Of a stretch of 64,000 bases of DNA, positions 25,914-35,565 are shown piece by piece. Numbering within the stretch: the stretch's first letter is position 1; every line of letters begins with the position of its first letter. This DNA comes from Chitinophaga sp. 180180018-3 (GTDB lineage Bacteria > Bacteroidota > Bacteroidia > Chitinophagales > Chitinophagaceae): assembly GCF_037893185.1 (NCBI RefSeq), contig NZ_CP140772.1, forward strand, positions 5,146,001 through 5,210,000, in the 5' to 3' direction. Under the pieces are notes generated by a model that made no database searches, was not told where the DNA came from, and saw only the letters and a program-made list of their open reading frames with translations. A program made the position numbers and the translations under genes.

Positions 25914-27335
25914 TTATTGACCTATCCTGTCGCCCATACGGCCGGATGGATTTTGTTTCAGCGCCGGGTTTCTCAGCAACAGGCTGTTGGGAAAAGGCAG
26001 CGTATACATCGGATCGTTGGGCGCCAGTTTGTACTGCAGCACAGATCCGCCTGCATCCTGCTGGTAGCGGTGCGAGATACCGGTCATACCGTAGCGGCGG
26101 AGATCGAACCAGCGGAAACCTTCGTAGCAGAACTCCTTGCGGCGTTCGTCTCTTACTGCCTGCAGCAGGCCGGCTTTGTCGCCGATATTTACATCGGTAT
26201 AGCCAACGATGCGGTTTCGGCGAAGGTTGTTCAGGTCCTTCAGGGCAGCAGCCAGGTTCCCCAGTTGTACATTGGCTTCGGCCCTGTTAAGCACCGCTTC
26301 TGAAGTACGGATCGTCTGTGCCAGGTCGGAGCCGGTGGGCAGTTTAGTTACAAGGGGCACAAAGGTTTGTGACAATACCGTAATGCCCACTTTCAGGCGG
26401 ATATCATTGGCATCGAAGGTGGCGCGGAAGGAGGCAGCAGGAATGTAGGTCGATTGGTTGGGTTGCGTATTGCCGCCAAACAACCACTCTACTTCCGGGT
26501 TATTATAATTGAGCCAGGTACCGGTAGTAAGTCCGGTCATATCCATGATCATACCGCCCTGATCAAATACTTTATCGGCTTCGGCTTTGCTTTCTTCCCA
26601 TTTTTCCATAAAAAGATACACCCGCGATAACAGGATGTGAATGGCCGGTTGATTGATGTGGTAGTCTCTGCGGGCAATGGGCAAAGGATCCATGAGGCTG
26701 GTGGCTTCTTTCAGATCACTCACCATCCGGTCATATACCTGGGCCACTGTAGCCTGTACCATCGGAACCGCCGAGATATCGGAAGTCAGCTTCAGCGGTA
26801 TACTCAGCGATTGCGGGTTGTGGTTGTAAGGTTCTCCGTAAAGATTCACCAGCCTGAAGTAATACATGGCACGTACTGCCAGCGCTTCTGCCTTCACCCT
26901 GTCTTTTTCCTGCTGGCTGCCGATAGATTTATCGATATTATCCAATACCGCATTACATCCCATTATCCAGTTATAATATTTAAAGTAGACGGTAGCGGAA
27001 GGATCTTCGGCAATCAGGTCGCCCAGGCCATTTCTGTCGGCCAGCCCGGGCTGCCAGGTGTAGAGCGGGTAATACTGCACGGCATCATGCGTACCGGCAA
27101 CCGGAACAGTACCACCGGCAAATTCCAGGAACAGGTCTACATCATCATCGAGGAAATAAACAAAGTTCATGGGCTCCGAATTATTCATGTACCCCGATCC
27201 CATGAGCAACTCCCTGAAATCCGTAGCTGTTTTAGGAATCACATCACTCTGCGATTTTTCCTTCAGGAATTTGGAACAACTACTTAAGGTAAGCAGACCG
27301 GTAAAAACAGCTATCAACAATAACTTAAAATTCAT
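25914..27335 (-). CDS. SusD/RagB family outer-membrane nutrient-binding lipoprotein
   Basis: A 473-residue lipoprotein (lipobox LSSC) with the SusD pattern: early FLKEKSQSDVIP, DFRELLMGSGYMN, AEALAVRAMYYFRLVNLYGEPY (TPR region), LLSRVYLFMEKWEESKAEADKV, then LNNLRRNR, RDERRKEFCYEGFRWFDLRRYG near the C-terminus. SusD proteins sit on the outer leaflet as lids over SusC and bind substrate. It starts 11 bases after susC. The substrate is not evident; no glycosidase is linked, and the metallopeptidase-like partner suggests peptides or glycoproteins. The ATG at 27335 gives the cleanest signal; another in-frame ATG is at 27341. Confidence 0.92.
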   Translation of the reverse strand: MNFKLLLIAVFTGLLTLSSCSKFLKEKSQSDVIPKTATDFRELLMGSGYMNNSEPMNFVYFLDDDVDLFLEFAGGTVPVAGTHDAVQYYPLYTWQPGLADRNGLGDLIAEDPSATVYFKYYNWIMGCNAVLDNIDKSIGSQQEKDRVKAEALAVRAMYYFRLVNLYGEPYNHNPQSLSIPLKLTSDISAVPMVQATVAQVYDRMVSDLKEATSLMDPLPIARRDYHINQPAIHILLSRVYLFMEKWEESKAEADKVFDQGGMIMDMTGLTTGTWLNYNNPEVEWLFGGNTQPNQSTYIPAASFRATFDANDIRLKVGITVLSQTFVPLVTKLPTGSDLAQTIRTSEAVLNRAEANVQLGNLAAALKDLNNLRRNRIVGYTDVNIGDKAGLLQAVRDERRKEFCYEGFRWFDLRRYGMTGISHRYQQDAGGSVLQYKLAPNDPMYTLPFPNSLLLRNPALKQNPSGRMGDRIGQ

Positions 27336-27346
27336 GTGCATCAGTG

Positions 27347-30300
27347 TTAGAGTGTCATGTTAAAAGATAACGATGTCATCCTGCGGGCAGGCCATCCGGC
27401 TGTTTCCGGATCATATCCTCTCCATTTTTTATCGAAGGCAATCAGGAATGGGTTGGTCATGCTAAGCGATGTACTGAAACGTTTTACATGTATCCGTTTT
27501 AACAACGACTGATCAAATTCGTAGTTCAGGGAAAGCTGGCGGCAGCGGATAAAATCGGCTCCGGCCACCATGTAGTCTGATTGATTAAACAACGTATAGG
27601 GCGATGCGTACACCGCGGTCATCAGCGGCAACAGGATTTCCATACGCCGTGGATTGCCTGCAGGAATGGAAGGGATGTTGGTGAACTGCTCATCGCCCGG
27701 CTGTTTCCAGCGATCGTTCAACAGGCGCGGTACATTCTGATCAGGTGTAGGCGCCCCGCTGGCGTTGTAATAAACGGGCAACCGTTTATGCGCACCAAAA
27801 GCCATGGCAAACTGGGCATAAAGGGCAATGTTCTTATACCGGAACATGGTATTGAAACCTCCGGAAAAGTCGGGCTCCAGCTTACCTGATTTCACCAGGT
27901 AATCCAGGTCGTTAGCAGTGGGCTTAATGTTCAGGTTATTGAAAGTAGGCCGGCCGGTATTATGATCTAATCCGGCGAAAGCATAAGAATAAAAAGTGGA
28001 ATACGCCTGCCCGTTTACAATCGCCGTTCCATTCAGGTAATCGGCCTGCGTGTTGATCCGTTGATTTTCTTCGAGCCTGTTGCGGGCCAGCCCTGTGTTA
28101 ACGGAAAACTGCCACATGAAATCCTTGCTCCTGACGGGAATGAGGCTGATGATCAGATCATAGCCGGTATTCTCCATCCGGGAGCCGAATACGGTGGCGG
28201 AGTTCATACCGTTTTCAACAGGCACCTGCCGGGAGGCGAGTATATTACTGGTTTTCCGGTACCAGTTGGCGGTAGCATTGAAACGTCCATTCCACATAGA
28301 GTAATCCAGTCCGAGGTTCCAGGACCGGGTTTTCTCCCAACCCAGATCGGGGTAAGGCAGCGATTTGATGTTGAGTGTATATTGTTTGAAGATGCTGCTA
28401 AGTCCGCCGTCGGTAGCAATCAGGTAAGGCGAAACCGCTTCCACGGCATTTCCCTGATAGCCATACGTAGCGGAAAGATCGAATGAATTCAGCCACTTCA
28501 GTGAGCGCAGGAATTTTTCGTTCGCGAGGCGCCAGCGGCCTCCTACCGACCAGGTAGGCTGGAAGCGTTTGTTTTCATCCTGCCCGAAGCGGTTAGAAGC
28601 ATCGAGGCGGGCATTGAAGTTAAAGATGTAGCGCTGGTCGAAGCCATATACTGCTGAAAAGTATTCACTGAGAAAATTGCTTTCCTGGTTCACCACCCTG
28701 GAATTGGCGCGCATGGCCTCATTCAGGTTAATGGCGCTGGAGTTAGACAACATAGCGGGCGTCAACGGAACCGGCGCAAAAGTTTCGCCACGATAGAGCA
28801 TATAACCGTAACGGGTATCCGTATTTCCCTGTATGAGCGACGACCGGGCCTCTGTTCCTGCCTGCAGGCTCATATTATGGCGTGTGCCAAAAAAGCGGTT
28901 ATAGATCAGGCTATTCCGGAACGTATAACCTTTATTGACCGCATTCTCCAGCTGGGCCAGTCCTCCGAAAGGCAGGCGGCTGGCGAGTTCCTGAGGCGAA
29001 TTGGATAACGCTGATCCGAACTCATATCCCCTGGTTTGGGTGATGTAGTAAGATAACTCCGTAGCATAGGACTTCACGCCTGAAGAGGCAGAGGTATAAG
29101 ACAGCAGGCCCTGGTATTCCAGTCCTTTCAGCAGTTCGTAGCGCACATCAGCAGTAGCCGCCAGTGTAGACGTAGTATTCTTGTTACCGGTGTTGTTCAG
29201 TTCATTCTGAATATTATAGAGGTAGGAGAATTTACCGGGTATGGCCGTACTGCTCTCACCTCTTTTATCATGATAAAAGAGGGTGCCATCGTCATTGAAC
29301 ATAGGGATGGTACGGGAAGTATTATAGGCATAATCGAAAGGATTTACGCCATAGGCAAAGCCGTTGGTTTCCCGGATACTCCCGTTTAGCAGGAGGTTTA
29401 CCGTTAACCGTTTTCCGAATCTGAGGGTGGTATTGGAAGATGCAGAAAAAGCGGTGAGGTCATTTCCCCGGGCTTCTCCCTTTTGCTGCTGCATGTTAAA
29501 GGAAGTTCTGTTCGTTATCTTCTCCGTACCACCAGATACGCTGACGCTATGATTCTGGTTAAAGGCATTCCGGAAAAGGAGTCCGAACCAGTCGGTGTTC
29601 TGCTGTTCCATTTTCCGGTATTTCTGTACGTAAGTGGCATAGTCGATCTGTTTATTCTGCAGCTGCTGAATTAATCCACCATAACCAATAGGCAGGATAT
29701 CCGTCGTATAGCTTTCGCGGGCATCATAAATTTCCTTTGAAAACTTCATCAGCTCCTGGGAGTTCATCAGATCAAACATGCCATAGGTAGGCCTTTGGCC
29801 GATAGAAAGATTAGAGGTATAGGAAACTGCCAGCTGGCCGGGGCGGGCTTTCTTGGTAGTGAGTACGATCACCCCGTTAGCCGCCTGCGACCCATAGATA
29901 GCCGTGGCGGAGGCATCTTTCAAAACTGTAATGGTTTCAATATCATTGGGGTTCAGCCAGGAAATGGCATTGGAAGCAATCAGGCGCAGCTCGCCCATAT
30001 CCCCTGCCAGCGAACCGTTTCCATTGGGGATAGGCAGCGGATCCCGTTGTATCACGCCATCCACTACCCATAGCGGCTCCTGATTACCCAGGATGGTGGA
30101 AGTACCACGGATACGGATCTTGGGGCTGGCGCCTACCTGCCCGGATTGCACCATCACCGACATACCCGGCACTACGCCCTGCAACATCTGATCGATCGTG
30201 GTTTCTCCGGCTACTTTAATATCGTCTGCTTTTACAGAATAAACAGCGCCTACATAGTTGCCTTTGTTTACATTCATGTAGCCCGTTATCACTACATTGT

Positions 30301-31003
30301 TCATTTCATAATCTCTCCGGTTCAGCGTGATATTCATCACGAGGTTATTCCCGTCTGTAACCAGCAGGGAGCCTGATTGCGCCTTATTCACCGCATAGGC
30401 CGTGTAACCATTATCCGATTGCCGGACGCCTATTTCCATGGATTCGTACCCCAGCATGGAAATCTGGAGGATGGTATTTTCGGGAAGATGAGTAAAATAA
30501 AAGGAGCCGTTAGCGGCCGTGATCGCACCGGTGACTGTATTTTTAATACGTACAGAAACGCCGGGTAACAGTTCCCCGGTAGCCGAGCGGATGACCCCGG
30601 AAATACTGATGGGTGGCGCCGGTAGCGCGGTTGGCGTTACCTTGCGCGACAATACAATAGTATTATCGCTGATGAGCCAGGTGACCGGAAGGTCTTTCAG
30701 CAGCTCGTTCAGAAAATCTCTTAAAGGCATTTCTTTGGCCGACAATGATACTGAGCCGGCTTCGCTGATGGTATTGGTATTGCTGAATACCACAAATCCT
30801 GTTTGCTGTTTGATAGCAGAAAATACCTGCTTAAAAGGTATAGATTTACCCGATATGGTAACAGTTTGTGCATGTCCGGTGGCACTTGCCTGCAGGAGAG
30901 CGGTTGTCAATAGCACGACGGTAAGTCTCATAGCCAGAAAGATTTTGGTCAGGCCGTTTTTTCCCCGGGGACGATCGGGTGGCCAATAGCATTTTTTTTG
31001 CAT
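27347..31003 (-). CDS. SusC/RagA family TonB-linked outer-membrane transporter with STN domain
   Basis: The 1218-residue protein begins MQKKCYWPPDRPRGKNGLTK, typical of Chitinophaga SusC, with a signal peptide (residues 25-46) and an STN domain at about 47-115 (TVTISGKSIPFKQVFSAIKQ, LLKDLPVTWLISDNTIVLSR). A carboxypeptidase-like domain (about 125-215, ISGVIRSATGELLPGVSVRI) precedes the plug (about 230-360, NNVVITGYMNVNKG, LWVVDGVIQRDP) and a beta barrel ending SFNMTL. It imports substrate with SusD using TonB energy. The STN domain lets it signal to the FecR anti-sigma factor encoded upstream, so uptake and expression are linked. The ATG at 31003 is preferred over a GTG at 31012. Confidence 0.94.
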   Translation of the reverse strand: MQKKCYWPPDRPRGKNGLTKIFLAMRLTVVLLTTALLQASATGHAQTVTISGKSIPFKQVFSAIKQQTGFVVFSNTNTISEAGSVSLSAKEMPLRDFLNELLKDLPVTWLISDNTIVLSRKVTPTALPAPPISISGVIRSATGELLPGVSVRIKNTVTGAITAANGSFYFTHLPENTILQISMLGYESMEIGVRQSDNGYTAYAVNKAQSGSLLVTDGNNLVMNITLNRRDYEMNNVVITGYMNVNKGNYVGAVYSVKADDIKVAGETTIDQMLQGVVPGMSVMVQSGQVGASPKIRIRGTSTILGNQEPLWVVDGVIQRDPLPIPNGNGSLAGDMGELRLIASNAISWLNPNDIETITVLKDASATAIYGSQAANGVIVLTTKKARPGQLAVSYTSNLSIGQRPTYGMFDLMNSQELMKFSKEIYDARESYTTDILPIGYGGLIQQLQNKQIDYATYVQKYRKMEQQNTDWFGLLFRNAFNQNHSVSVSGGTEKITNRTSFNMQQQKGEARGNDLTAFSASSNTTLRFGKRLTVNLLLNGSIRETNGFAYGVNPFDYAYNTSRTIPMFNDDGTLFYHDKRGESSTAIPGKFSYLYNIQNELNNTGNKNTTSTLAATADVRYELLKGLEYQGLLSYTSASSGVKSYATELSYYITQTRGYEFGSALSNSPQELASRLPFGGLAQLENAVNKGYTFRNSLIYNRFFGTRHNMSLQAGTEARSSLIQGNTDTRYGYMLYRGETFAPVPLTPAMLSNSSAINLNEAMRANSRVVNQESNFLSEYFSAVYGFDQRYIFNFNARLDASNRFGQDENKRFQPTWSVGGRWRLANEKFLRSLKWLNSFDLSATYGYQGNAVEAVSPYLIATDGGLSSIFKQYTLNIKSLPYPDLGWEKTRSWNLGLDYSMWNGRFNATANWYRKTSNILASRQVPVENGMNSATVFGSRMENTGYDLIISLIPVRSKDFMWQFSVNTGLARNRLEENQRINTQADYLNGTAIVNGQAYSTFYSYAFAGLDHNTGRPTFNNLNIKPTANDLDYLVKSGKLEPDFSGGFNTMFRYKNIALYAQFAMAFGAHKRLPVYYNASGAPTPDQNVPRLLNDRWKQPGDEQFTNIPSIPAGNPRRMEILLPLMTAVYASPYTLFNQSDYMVAGADFIRCRQLSLNYEFDQSLLKRIHVKRFSTSLSMTNPFLIAFDKKWRGYDPETAGWPARRMTSLSFNMTL

Positions 31004-31075
31004 AAATTGCACACGATTTGGTTGTTGATAAATGAGAATTGCAATGATCGTTTAGATACCTTCCAGGTCATATAT

Positions 31076-31107
31076 ACCGTCACGGCCGCAATCCGTGACG
31101 GTTTTTT
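31076..31107 (+). repeat. Perfect 10-base inverted repeat followed by T run, between fecR and susC
   Basis: ACCGTCACGG (31076-31085), a 7-base loop and CCGTGACGGT (31093-31102) form a strong hairpin. On the plus strand six Ts follow (31102-31107), terminator-like for antisense transcripts. On the minus strand, the direction of the genes, the hairpin is followed by an A/T-rich tract and could weaken read-through from fecR into susC. Confidence 0.6.
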
Positions 31108-31188
31108 ACTGGTTGGTTAATTAAACTATATATGTAGCCGGGCCGGATGATCCAGCCTGTGTAAATGTACCGGCGCCCTATAAGCTGT

Positions 31189-32367
31189 TTATTTGTTTAG
31201 TACAATCAGTTTCCGTCCTTCTATTCTAAAGTCAACTTCTGTTCTCCGTAATATTTCCAGCAGATCGTTCAAAGCGATTCGTCTGCTCATTTCCCCCATA
31301 AACCGGGTATCAGGGATCCCGTTTTCATATACTACATCGATATTATACCAGCGTTCCAGTTGTCGCATCACCTCTTCGAGGTCGGCGCCATCGAAGTTGA
31401 ATAAGCCATTTTTCCAGGCCATTATTTTTTCAATATCCGGATGATCCGCTACCGTGATTTTTTTATCGGCAATACTGGCCTGCTGCCCCGGGTGCAGTAC
31501 GATGCCGGTACCCGCAGCCGCGCCTACCTTTATGCTCCCATCCAGCAGAGTGGTACGGATGACGTGTTCGTTGTCATAAGCATTCACATTAAATGTAGTG
31601 CCCAGCACTTCTATAGCTGCCTTATCGCCGATGCTAACCAAAAAAGGATTGTTGGCACTGCGGCTCACTTCAAAGTAAACTTCTCCCGTAACCTCTACCT
31701 TTCTCTCTTTGCTGCCAAAGGCAGCAGGATACCTGATAGAGCTGGCAGCATTCAACCATACGCGGGTACCATCGGACAGGGTAAGCTGGAACTGGCGGCC
31801 CTTGGGCGTGGTCATTTTGTTGTATTGCATTTCCCTGCTTTGCAGTCCTGTCGGATCGTATACCAGTTTACCGCCGGATAACACCACGGCAGCGCCAGTC
31901 TGACGGGCCACCGGGCCATTGGCCATACTGTCTAATACTACTTCCCTGCCGTCGGCCAGGGTAAGTATGGCCCCCTGACTGCCAGGCATAATCCTGGCAG
32001 GAGTGGCTGCCAACACGGGAGGAGATTGTTGCTTGTGTGCTATCAGAAAATAGACGCCTGAGCCCAGCAACAATAAGGCAGCAGCAGCCCAGCTCCATTT
32101 CCGGAACGGTGAGATCCGGTGAACCGGCGGCGCTGCAAATTCCGGGATATGCTCGCTGATATTCCGGGCAATCCGGTTGCTATCGTGTGCATAAAAACGC
32201 TGCAGATGATGGATCAGCTGCTGTTCGTTGGTCATCTCTGTAAAGAGATCACGATTATTTCCGGCAGCATTGATCCACTCATCCAGTGCAGCCTGTTCTT
32301 CATCGCTCAGGCTGTTATCAAGATATTTGCCGATCAGAACGGCTATGTAATGATTGTACTCAGTCAT
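31189..32367 (-). CDS. FecR-family anti-sigma factor
   Basis: A 392-residue inner-membrane protein: cytoplasmic N-domain with LGKYLDNSLSDEEQAALDEWI, a membrane helix at about 88-106 (WSWAAAALLLLGSGVYFLI), a periplasmic FecR domain at about 185-280 (MTTPKGRQFQLTLSDGTRVWLNA... in two parts, SSIRYPAAFGSKERKVEVTG) and a C-terminal DUF4974-type domain (FNFDGADLEEVMRQLERWYN, LEILRRTEVDFRI) that resembles STN. It holds the sigma factor encoded 57 bases upstream until the STN domain of the SusC reports substrate. The arrangement sigma, fecR, susC, susD is standard in Bacteroidota. Confidence 0.93.
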   Translation of the reverse strand: MTEYNHYIAVLIGKYLDNSLSDEEQAALDEWINAAGNNRDLFTEMTNEQQLIHHLQRFYAHDSNRIARNISEHIPEFAAPPVHRISPFRKWSWAAAALLLLGSGVYFLIAHKQQSPPVLAATPARIMPGSQGAILTLADGREVVLDSMANGPVARQTGAAVVLSGGKLVYDPTGLQSREMQYNKMTTPKGRQFQLTLSDGTRVWLNAASSIRYPAAFGSKERKVEVTGEVYFEVSRSANNPFLVSIGDKAAIEVLGTTFNVNAYDNEHVIRTTLLDGSIKVGAAAGTGIVLHPGQQASIADKKITVADHPDIEKIMAWKNGLFNFDGADLEEVMRQLERWYNIDVVYENGIPDTRFMGEMSRRIALNDLLEILRRTEVDFRIEGRKLIVLNK

Positions 32368-32424
32368 GCTATACTACTAAAACAACTAACTCATCATTTT
32401 ATACCGGTCCACTCAAAAAAAAAT

Positions 32425-33027
32425 TTACCGTTGCAGCATAGATAGCACGGAAATCAGCATGGGTAAGGAAAGTAACTCATTTTTCAGGATGACGGTTCGC
32501 AGTAATGCCACCCCTTTGGCTTTTTGATTCAATACGGTTTGATAAGCCATATTCAATTCCGCTGCAATTTCAGCGGCGCTTTTTCCCTCTAGTATGGCCA
32601 GGCGTACTACCTGCCTGCATTGTGGAGGAAGCTTTTCTATCTCCAGTGAAATCAGCTGGATCACTTCCGTTCTGATATAGGCATTTTCTACATCTATGGA
32701 AAATTTGTCGGCGCCCTGCTCTATGGAATGATGGATATCATCGTGCCGTTTCTGCGCCTTGAGATAGTTGAGGGCTGCATTCCGGGCGGCAGTGAATAAA
32801 AAAGATTTCAATTGATTCAGGGTAGGAAAGTCTTCCTTCTTCTGAAAAGCATTGATAAAACATTCCGACACGATGTCTTCCGCAGCCATGGTATCAGCTA
32901 CCAGCTGCGCTGTAAAAAAACAGAGCATCTGCTGGTATAAGGCATATACCTGGTGCAAAGCTTTCCGTTCGCCCTGCTGAAAGCTTCTGATCAGCTCAGT
33001 TTCACTGTATGCTTCGATGGTTGACAA
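32425..33027 (-). CDS. ECF RNA polymerase sigma-70 factor, Bacteroides expansion family
   Basis: A 200-residue sigma factor with region 2 (HQVYALYQQMLCFFTAQLVA, AAEDIVSECFINAFQKKEDF, LKSFLFTAARNAALNYLKAQ) and region 4 (IEKLPPQCRQVVRLAILEGKSAAEIA in two parts, LNMAYQTVLNQKAKGVALL). It should direct transcription of the susC/susD genes under control of the FecR protein encoded next. The last 20 residues are hydrophobic, as in this family. The upstream region is divergent with the lipoprotein gene at 33367. Confidence 0.93.
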   Translation of the reverse strand: MSTIEAYSETELIRSFQQGERKALHQVYALYQQMLCFFTAQLVADTMAAEDIVSECFINAFQKKEDFPTLNQLKSFLFTAARNAALNYLKAQKRHDDIHHSIEQGADKFSIDVENAYIRTEVIQLISLEIEKLPPQCRQVVRLAILEGKSAAEIAAELNMAYQTVLNQKAKGVALLRTVILKNELLSLPMLISVLSMLQR

Positions 33028-33366
33028 TGCGTTGTTTTAGATTCAATGGGAGTACAAACTATGGTAAAAAAATTCAAAGGTGCAAGAGGGAGGTCTAAAA
33101 TAATTACATCTAAATACAGTATACATTAATATATTTTTACATTCAAATAAATCAGCGCTATATATCTTCCAGTACTATTTATCCTTTTTAAATGAAAAAT
33201 ATTTATACATTATGTAAAGAAATATGACAGCCGGTGACCTTTCTTTTCATCCAGCTTTTCTAACTTTGCGCTGTATTGATCATTTCGTCGCTGATAGCAT
33301 TGAACGTCCCTATAACCCGGTATACCCTATTCCCAGCATGATTATTCACCCCTCAAACAATTCCAT
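33028..33366. other. Divergent intergenic region between sigma factor and YD lipoprotein genes
   Basis: This 339-base AT-rich stretch has no gene. It holds a promoter candidate for the plus-strand lipoprotein gene (33240-33268). For the sigma gene the minus strand shows only an imperfect box (TAGTTTG near 33060). No repeat was seen. Confidence 0.5.
33240..33268 (+). promoter_or_regulatory. Probable Bacteroidota promoter of the YD lipoprotein gene
   Basis: TAACTTTG at 33261-33268 matches TAnnTTTG; TTTC at 33240-33243 lies 17 bases upstream in the -33 position. This predicts a leader of about 90 bases before the ATG at 33367. Confidence 0.5.
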
Positions 33367-34251
33367 ATGAAACAGTACTTTGTTAATCTTTCCATCACAT
33401 TTTGTATCAGCATTTTATTGCTACTGACTTTTTCCTGTAAGAGAACTGACTACTGGCCGCCGGAATGTTGTGTGCCCAGGGCAGCCTGTAATGTGCAAAC
33501 ACATTATGTCACTAATATTCCGCCTAATGTAGCCCCACCCTATGTCATTCCCTACCAGTTCACCAGAACTACCGGCGCGAATGGCAGGGTGAATTATATA
33601 GATGCGGATATCAACTTTTTCGACCACGCCGGAGGAACCGATGGCGGGCATTTTAAAGGAGAAGTGAAGCAAAACGGGCCACACCTGTTCGTGATAGACA
33701 GTGCCAGGGATACCCTGGTAGTAGTTGATCTGGATAAATGCGGGCGGGCGGTGAAATCGCTCATCCATTACCGGGCTAATCTGCAATATGATGCTATCAG
33801 CGAATATTATTACGATAATAAAGGCCGGCTATCGAAGGTACACAATGTGGGCCGCCAGGTAACAGAAACCTACCAATACGATCAATACGACAATATAACC
33901 AGGATAACACATAGTAATGCGCCGGGCACCGCCTATATGGAATTTACTTACGATTACAACAGGCCTCTTAAAGGCTCCTTCTATGACCTGGGCCGATTTG
34001 CCGGCCCGATGAATGAAGTGGTGATGATAGAGATCCTGGGCCTGCTGAATACCCAGCCACATCATATGATGACTAAAACTTTTTCCGGCAGCACTTTTTA
34101 TCCCAATGGCACTTCTACGTATTATGATCAGCAGGTGAATGCAAATGGTTACCTCGTATCTTATAAAGCCCGGCTTTTCGACCGTGACAACATCTCTATA
34201 AAGGGCGACATTGTCTGGGATTGTGATAAAGGTGGTGGAAATAAATATTAA
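33367..34251 (+). CDS. YD-repeat-like lipoprotein
   Basis: A 294-residue lipoprotein (lipobox TFSC at residue 24; a Cys- and Pro-rich start follows: DYWPPECCVPRAACNVQ). The middle has RHS/YD-type strands (ISEYYYDNKGRLSKVHN, TETYQYDQYDNITRITHS, YMEFTYDYNRPLKGSFYDL). It is far too short for an RHS shell; such small YD lipoproteins are common in Bacteroidota surface loci and their role is not known. It converges with the beta-propeller gene, only 4 bases apart. Confidence 0.75.
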   Translation: MKQYFVNLSITFCISILLLLTFSCKRTDYWPPECCVPRAACNVQTHYVTNIPPNVAPPYVIPYQFTRTTGANGRVNYIDADINFFDHAGGTDGGHFKGEVKQNGPHLFVIDSARDTLVVVDLDKCGRAVKSLIHYRANLQYDAISEYYYDNKGRLSKVHNVGRQVTETYQYDQYDNITRITHSNAPGTAYMEFTYDYNRPLKGSFYDLGRFAGPMNEVVMIEILGLLNTQPHHMMTKTFSGSTFYPNGTSTYYDQQVNANGYLVSYKARLFDRDNISIKGDIVWDCDKGGGNKY

Positions 34252-34255
34252 CCAC

Positions 34256-35383
34256 CTAATACTTTAGGATAACAAATCTGGGTCTGTAAAGATGTGGTTC
34301 AGCATTCAGCTCTTTAAAGAAGTCGAAGGCATTCACATTATAACTGATCAGCAATTCACCGGGTGCTGATAAACATGGATGTGCCTTTGCATTATAGGTG
34401 AAATAGTTTTTATGCTGCGCCTCTTTACAGTCCCATACCTCTATTATCGGTCCAAACGGCCCGTAGGGCGTTTGTCCGACGCGAAGGCCCACCTTACTGC
34501 TCATACCATTCACCTGGAATAGGAGAGCGTATTTACCATTGGGTAATAACGAAACGCTTAATTCGTTGGAAACATTTTCCGTTACAGTGGCAGCCTCATT
34601 CATCTTATTACTCCAGGCTTTTCCGTTCCAGAAACGCCACTCATTGAATTGCTCAAAATTTTCCGGTAATACACGGGCAACGATTAATTCCTTAGCCCTT
34701 CCTTTCACTCCGTATATATACACATATCCGTCGTTGTTATTTACAAATATTCCGGCTCCGAGTGAGGCATTGTCTGTTTCTTCTTTACCGCTGATCAGAA
34801 ACGGCGTTTCCACCTGTCGCTGATTGCGGAAAGGCGGCCGGCTGCCTTCAGGTAAAATGATCAGTACATTTCCGACCTGTTTGAAGTTCCATTCGCCCAC
34901 ACCCACGTTACGCATCCGGTACGCAAAAATATAGGTTTTGTTTTGCTGCGCAGTGTTCACAAACCCTGCTCCCAGCCAGTAATAATCAGCCCGTCCCGCA
35001 TGGGGTACACGTGGTACAAATAGTGATGCCGGCTTGCCGTTTTTATCTGTGTTATAATAAAAACGGATATTCTCTTCTTCCGGAACACGGCCGGTTATGT
35101 AGGCAACAGAATTGTGCACCATGCTATAGCCAGGTTGCAATTTTCCATCGACGATATCTCCAATCATTGTATCGCTGAAAACAAGCAACGTGCTATCCGT
35201 TCCCTTCAGCGGGATGGAAAAAATACCGTCTGCTCCGAACCAGCCCTTATCACGATGAAACAGGCCTGTCCATTCCGGCGCTGCTGCTACGGTGAAGGGA
35301 ATAGTGTCTGCCACTTTTTCGGCACATGGCCCGGAAATTAGCTGTGCGCTGAGCAACAAGCTTCCGATTAGTTCATTTATCAT
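34256..35383 (-). CDS. Beta-propeller protein (DUF4185/DUF5005-like)
   Basis: A 375-residue protein with a hydrophobic start (MINELIGSLLLSAQLISG) that looks like a short signal peptide. It has regularly repeated blades: LLVFSDTMIGDI, NSVAYITGR, NKTYIFAYRM, GGIFVNNNDGYVYIYG-like GAGIFVNNNDGYVYIYGVKG, KYALLFQVNG, HPCLSAPGELLISYNVN. This resembles DUF4185/DUF5005 five-bladed propellers, relatives of GH43-type carbohydrate-active enzymes. No catalytic assignment is possible; binding or cleaving of a surface glycan is inferred only from fold. A long inverted repeat lies 20 bases upstream of the ATG. Confidence 0.68.
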   Translation of the reverse strand: MINELIGSLLLSAQLISGPCAEKVADTIPFTVAAAPEWTGLFHRDKGWFGADGIFSIPLKGTDSTLLVFSDTMIGDIVDGKLQPGYSMVHNSVAYITGRVPEEENIRFYYNTDKNGKPASLFVPRVPHAGRADYYWLGAGFVNTAQQNKTYIFAYRMRNVGVGEWNFKQVGNVLIILPEGSRPPFRNQRQVETPFLISGKEETDNASLGAGIFVNNNDGYVYIYGVKGRAKELIVARVLPENFEQFNEWRFWNGKAWSNKMNEAATVTENVSNELSVSLLPNGKYALLFQVNGMSSKVGLRVGQTPYGPFGPIIEVWDCKEAQHKNYFTYNAKAHPCLSAPGELLISYNVNAFDFFKELNAEPHLYRPRFVILKY

Positions 35384-35403
35384 TTATATTGTCTAAAAAG
35401 ATG

Positions 35404-35448
35404 ACCACCTGTTATTATTCATCTTACGTAAAAATAATAACAGGTGGT
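35404..35448. repeat. Perfect inverted repeat, 16-base arms, 13-base loop
   Basis: Arms ACCACCTGTTATTATT (35404-35419) and AATAATAACAGGTGGT (35433-35448). It lies 20 bases before the start of the beta-propeller gene and about 300 bases after the end of the 1203-residue gene, both on the minus strand. It could end transcription of the latter or structure the leader of the former. Confidence 0.6.
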
Positions 35449-35525
35449 AACAAAATCAGTTAATATATATAAGCATCATTCAACGTTACATTCCATTACA
35501 AAGTCCGGCATAAAGTGCTGCGAAA

Positions 35526-35565
35526 TCATCAACTGGTAATGATAATACTCACTGCCAGTTGATGA
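35526..35565. repeat. Inverted repeat, 11-base arms, 18-base loop
   Basis: TCATCAACTGG (35526-35536) and CCAGTTGATGA (35555-35565) are exact reverse complements. The right arm also overlaps a shorter pairing CTGCCA/TGGCAG (35552-35557 and 35573-35578), so alternative folds are possible. Confidence 0.45.

Noticed and set aside
28204..28419. Minus-strand open frame inside the susC gene
   Set aside because: It is a shadow of the long, well-supported SusC reading frame on the same strand in a different phase.
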